Shown here piece by piece: positions 19,791 through 22,731 of a stretch of 22,731 nt of DNA. Each line of letters opens with the position of its first letter. Position 1 is the stretch's first letter. Made by a program: the position numbers and the translations under genes. The stretch is from Plakobranchus ocellatus. Taxonomy: Eukaryota > Mollusca > Gastropoda > Plakobranchidae. The notes beneath the pieces are model-generated. The model had not been told where the DNA came from and made no database searches. It was given only the letters and a program-made list of their open reading frames with translations. The stretch is from assembly GCA_019648995.1 (NCBI GenBank), contig BLXT01005065.1:2338317-2361047 (forward strand). Direction: 5' to 3'.

Positions 19791-21664
19791 TAATAATTTG
19801 TTGAAGTTGAAAATTTTATGTTTTTGGGACATATTCTGATTTTATGTTTGTGGACCACGCCTAAGTACTGCCGAAATGAATTTCAGTGATAGGTACAATT
19901 TTGAAATACAACATGATAGTGTAAAAATGAAGCAATTTCTTGACATCCCTTGTTTTATTTCTAAATTGCACCTTATCAATTGAAATTCTTCATTTTGTCA
20001 GTATTATTTGTAGGCTTAAACAAGACCCACAGTAACATGTAGGGAGCGCAGATGTTAAGGATTACCAATTTACATCTAGATCCAGGTCTAGATCTACATT
20101 TCACTTATTAGACAATCTATGAGAAACAGAACTATTTGTAAGCTAATGGTTAAAAATCTAACTTTTATTCTTGATCTAGATTTGATGCAGGATTTTGAAA
20201 ATGAGTCAATGTAAAGGCTTAATGTTGGCTTACATACTACTTTAATGCAATTAAAAGAACAAATTTATATATTTTTATATTTCAGTAATCCTAACGATCT
20301 GTGTTCCCTACGACATTGATAATACTCTTGAAATGAAATGAGTTTCGGCTGAATCACATTCCATTTTGAAATAAAACAAGATGTGCTAAAGTGAAACACA
20401 ATTTCTTGAAATCCCTTTTGTTTCATTTTTAAATTGGACCTTAACTGAGGCTCACTTCGCTTCATCAGTTTTATTGGTAGGCCTAAACAAGACCAGCAGT
20501 AACTTGTAGGGAGCACAGATGATAATATCAATTTAGATATTGATCTTCATTTCATTTTCTATCATCTTTAAATTTAAAATGTCGCAAACAGCACTGTAGG
20601 CTAGGCTAACATTTAAGAATCTAACTTTTAAATCTAGTTCTAGATATAGATTAGACCCAAGCTTTAGAAATTGAGTCTATAGAGAGGCTTTTAAAAAGGA
20701 CGTTATTATTTTCCCGCATACTTTTGGTTTCATTTCAAGTGCATTGGGATGACAGGTCAAGACAAAACCACAAATCAGTCTGTTGCTTTTTCAATTTTCT
20801 GTTCTTTTTTATTCATAGGAATGACCGAAGGCCATGCACAATAGAAGGGAGTAAACTCTGCTGAGCTGTTTGCACATTGGCCATTCGAAAATCTTAGCCA
20901 ACAGGTTGACTTTGCCTCTCTGCTTGTAGCACGTCATAGTGTGCTTTCATCTGAAAGTCTTGTCTGTTTGGGGCTAATTAGGTCGGACTCTATTATCATA
21001 AGCCTTTGATAAAATGAAATCGGCCTTTTAAATATCTAGATATAGGCTTACTCACTACTTTAGTGCAATTTAACTGATTCAGTCCCACAGGGAACAACGA
21101 CTTCTCGTGCCAGCCCAATTTTGAGGGCGCATTACAGAACAAGTGTGTTTCTGTTTTATGTCAGAACATGGCTCAAATAAATAAAAGTCACATAGTGTTG
21201 CATACCAATTTTTACAGAAATGAATGAAGAACACAACTACATGTATGTTGTGTATGTGAAATAATTTTAAGCAAATCTTTTATTTGATTAAAAAAAATAA
21301 AAATAAAAAGTGAAAAAAAATTACATCGCTTTTTCCACTCAACTCAAATTCAAGCGCCAGCATGCACTCCAAGGTACTTATCTTGTGTAATATCCAAAGG
21401 CCTAACATTATGTCCATATATACAGAAAATTTCAATGAAATTGAGCAAAAACGTTTTTTTATATGATTTTTTATAATGAGCTACATCCTTACTTGAAACT
21501 TGAGTCCAAAACAGTATCTATGAATGTAGATCTAGAATTAGACCTAGGTCTAAATGCTGCTTTATCTGTGGGTATAGATCTAAAACTGGGTCTAGATGCA
21601 GCATTTGTAGAATTAGATCTAGAGCTGCTATCGGTAGAATTAGCTGATCTATCCTATTCTGCAT

Positions 21665-21865
21665 CTAGTCTCCTTCTCTTACATTATAACTAGGTCTAGA
21701 CCCTGGGATAGGCTGATCAGTATCACCCCCACTATCCGTCTTACTATCACTAATTTGGTTGTATAACTGATCAACACTGGCCTCAGAACCATTTGACTCA
21801 TAAGCATCACTAGAATCATCTACCATTTGTCTAAAACAAAAATCTAATGCCTTCTCTGCAGCCAT
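21665..21865 (-). pseudogene. N-terminal remnant of a piggyBac-like transposase
   Basis: A 66-residue frame from ATG at 21865. It reads MAAEKALDFCFRQMVDDSSD, then an acidic Ser/Asp/Gly-rich stretch (SDSKTDSGGDTD), then QPIPGSRPSYNVREGD and a stop. Acidic, serine-rich N-termini are usual in piggyBac transposases before the catalytic domain. The open frame extends upstream without a stop to 22048, but the ATG at 21865 gives the most protein-like start. Downstream, AGATCTAGA-type runs would encode Ser/Arg/Asn/Thr-rich linker sequence in another frame (SRSNST). No DDD core follows, so the copy is a deletion derivative. The family call depends mostly on the element ends. Confidence 0.5.
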
Positions 21866-22080
21866 TCTACGATGGTATGGGTTTGATTCAACCATGTGGT
21901 TTACTTTGGCAACGGTGAAAAAAAAAGAGCTCAAACGTTCAAAGCAATCTAAATTATCTAGTATCAACAATGCGATATGAAAATGAAAGTTAGAAGGAAG
22001 TGTGTAGTGTCCCCAACTGGTTCTTACCAAATAAACATAGTTTCGCACTTTTGTTTTCTATATATTTGCATTGAAATGCC

Positions 22081-22152
22081 GAGCCGGTGACGGCGGCTTA
22101 AGGGACTGAAATGAAGGCAGTTGAGCCGCTGACAACGGCTCATGGGACTGAA
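22081..22152. repeat. Subterminal direct repeats of piggyBac element 2
   Basis: Two 30-bp copies lie at 22081-22110 and 22123-22152, spaced 42 bp. Both begin GAGCCG and end GGGACTGAA, and 25 of 30 positions match. Each has an internal palindromic tendency (GAGCCGNTGACNNCGGCT). They probably serve as transposase-binding repeats at the gene-proximal end. Confidence 0.75.
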
Positions 22153-22239
22153 TCAGTTAAAACCCATAGATCTATCTACAGATTTGAGTAAATCTTTAGG
22201 ACTCGTAGTCCCTACGAAACTGATGATACTGACTCTGAC

Positions 22240-22731
22240 AAACTGAAGTGTTTTTAAGTGATAAGGGCCAGTATGTCACTCTTTATGCCGATTTTAAGGC
22301 ACTTCAAAACTTAGTTAAGTCTCATGTACTAAGTCAAATTCAAGTGAGACAATGTGCCTTGGAATAGTTAGGTTTTCATCTCGACTTTCACAAGTAAAAA
22401 GTGCTCAATGTTCTATCCGTGAGCATGTGCATTAGCTTACAGCGTCCTATTGTAGCATAACAACAACGTGGCATTTTGGTGGCTTGAGTAATGTCAGTTT
22501 GAATCGCGGGCGGTTAAAAAAATTTTAAAAACAAAAAAAAGTAAAACGCGATTAAGATTGGTTTTGTATACTGGTGTGTGTGTGTGTGTGTGAGAATGGC
22601 GAACTCCTGTGCAATATTTTAGCAGTCTTGTTCTTAGAAGAAAATTACACATAGCCTACTAAGTGTTGTCGGTCGTGGCCCTTTAAAAAACAATGTATTA
22701 GGCCTACTTCATTCAAAAAAAAAAAAAAAAA
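22240..22731. other. Noncoding end of window with GT microsatellite and A17
   Basis: No gene was recognised. There is a (GT)9-10 microsatellite at 22574-22592. An inverted AATCGCG / CGCGATT pair lies near 22503 and 22547. The window ends in 17 consecutive A residues (22715-22731), which could be the tail of a retroposed element or simply a homopolymer where the window stops. Confidence 0.5.

Larger units (their letters stand above)
21070..22160 (-). mobile_element. piggyBac-like element 2 (internally deleted)
   Basis: TTAA at 21070 and 22157 flanks a perfect 14-bp terminal inverted repeat, CTGATTCAGTCCCA (21074-21087 and inverse at 22143-22156). The right end carries two 30-bp subterminal direct repeats. 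The interior of about 1.08 kb keeps an N-terminal coding remnant on the minus strand (21865-21665) and an AATAAA-rich, A-rich stretch near 21290-21320, as expected for the 3' end of a transposase gene. The conserved piggyBac catalytic core is absent. The end sequence differs from that of piggyBac element 1, so these are two families. Confidence 0.8.
19790..22240. repeat. Decayed tandem repeat, about 466-bp period, three copies
   Basis: Landmarks recur in order. AATTTCTTGACATCCCT at 19934 matches AATTTCTTGAAATCCCT at 20400, 466 bp apart. AGTAACATGTAGGGAGCGCA matches AGTAACTTGTAGGGAGCACA. TACTACTTTAATGCAATT near 20236 matches CACTACTTTAGTGCAATT ending at 21070. GTTCCCTACGACATTGATAA at 20302 matches GTCCCTACGAAACTGATGAT at 22208. 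Copy 2 has about 340 bp extra (roughly 20697-21040). The junction between copies 2 and 3 is split by piggyBac element 2, and copy 3 resumes directly after it. Confidence 0.7.

Noticed and set aside
20265-20531. An 88-residue minus-strand frame
   Set aside because: It lies inside the decayed tandem repeat. The other copies do not keep the frame open and show no coding signature.
1-22731. CRISPR arrays, tRNA or rRNA genes, bacterial promoters and terminators
   Set aside because: No regularly spaced identical repeats, cloverleaf box A/B pairs or rRNA segments were seen, and the sequence is eukaryotic.

Overview
The window is eukaryotic, most likely from an invertebrate animal. It is AT-rich, has GT-AG introns, microsatellites and decayed transposons, and shows no operons or ribosome-binding sites. 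Scattered AGATCTAGATC runs and many TAGGCCTA words suggest a mollusc, perhaps a gastropod, but that assignment is only an inference. I found no clearly intact host gene. The long reading frames belong to transposase-like genes on the minus strand.

Layout. 1-1450: noncoding, with one small CGGGAC-rich palindromic repeat. 1467-2549: a non-autonomous DNA element with inverted ends and a CAG/TAG microsatellite inside. 2560-5650: noncoding. 5660-6310: three to four decayed tandem units of about 160-190 bp. 6321-15061: a three-exon transposase-like gene on the minus strand (called OUTER here), whose second intron carries a complete-ended insertion of a related three-exon element (called INNER, 9433-13635). 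15174-16895: two unrecognised minus-strand reading frames, the second cut into by a piggyBac-like element (15714-16612). 17396-17561: an 86-bp tandem duplication. 17562-19790: mostly noncoding. 19790-22240: a decayed tandem repeat whose third copy is split by a second piggyBac-like element (21070-22160). The last 500 bp hold a GT microsatellite and a terminal A17 run.

Main result. Exon order from the right is 1-2 (OUTER), 1-2 (INNER), 3 (INNER), 3 (OUTER). This looks like alternative cassettes, but a perfect 16-bp inverted repeat (TAGGCAGTCTGAACCC) and a 7-bp direct repeat (CAATAAA) bracket exactly the INNER set. INNER is therefore a 4.2-kb DNA transposon that landed in intron 2 of a homologous gene. 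Both copies share intron phases and an exon 2 of exactly 146 nt. The protein has a short conserved N-terminal module, a helical domain, a long coiled coil, and an RNase H-like catalytic domain with hAT-like motifs (DGTS, SDRAAVM, CNAH, GERLFGDLD). The 7-bp target duplication and the TIR start do not fit canonical hAT elements, so the superfamily is open. OUTER's exon 3 has about eight reading-frame changes. INNER lacks most of the catalytic domain. Neither copy seems able to make a working transposase.
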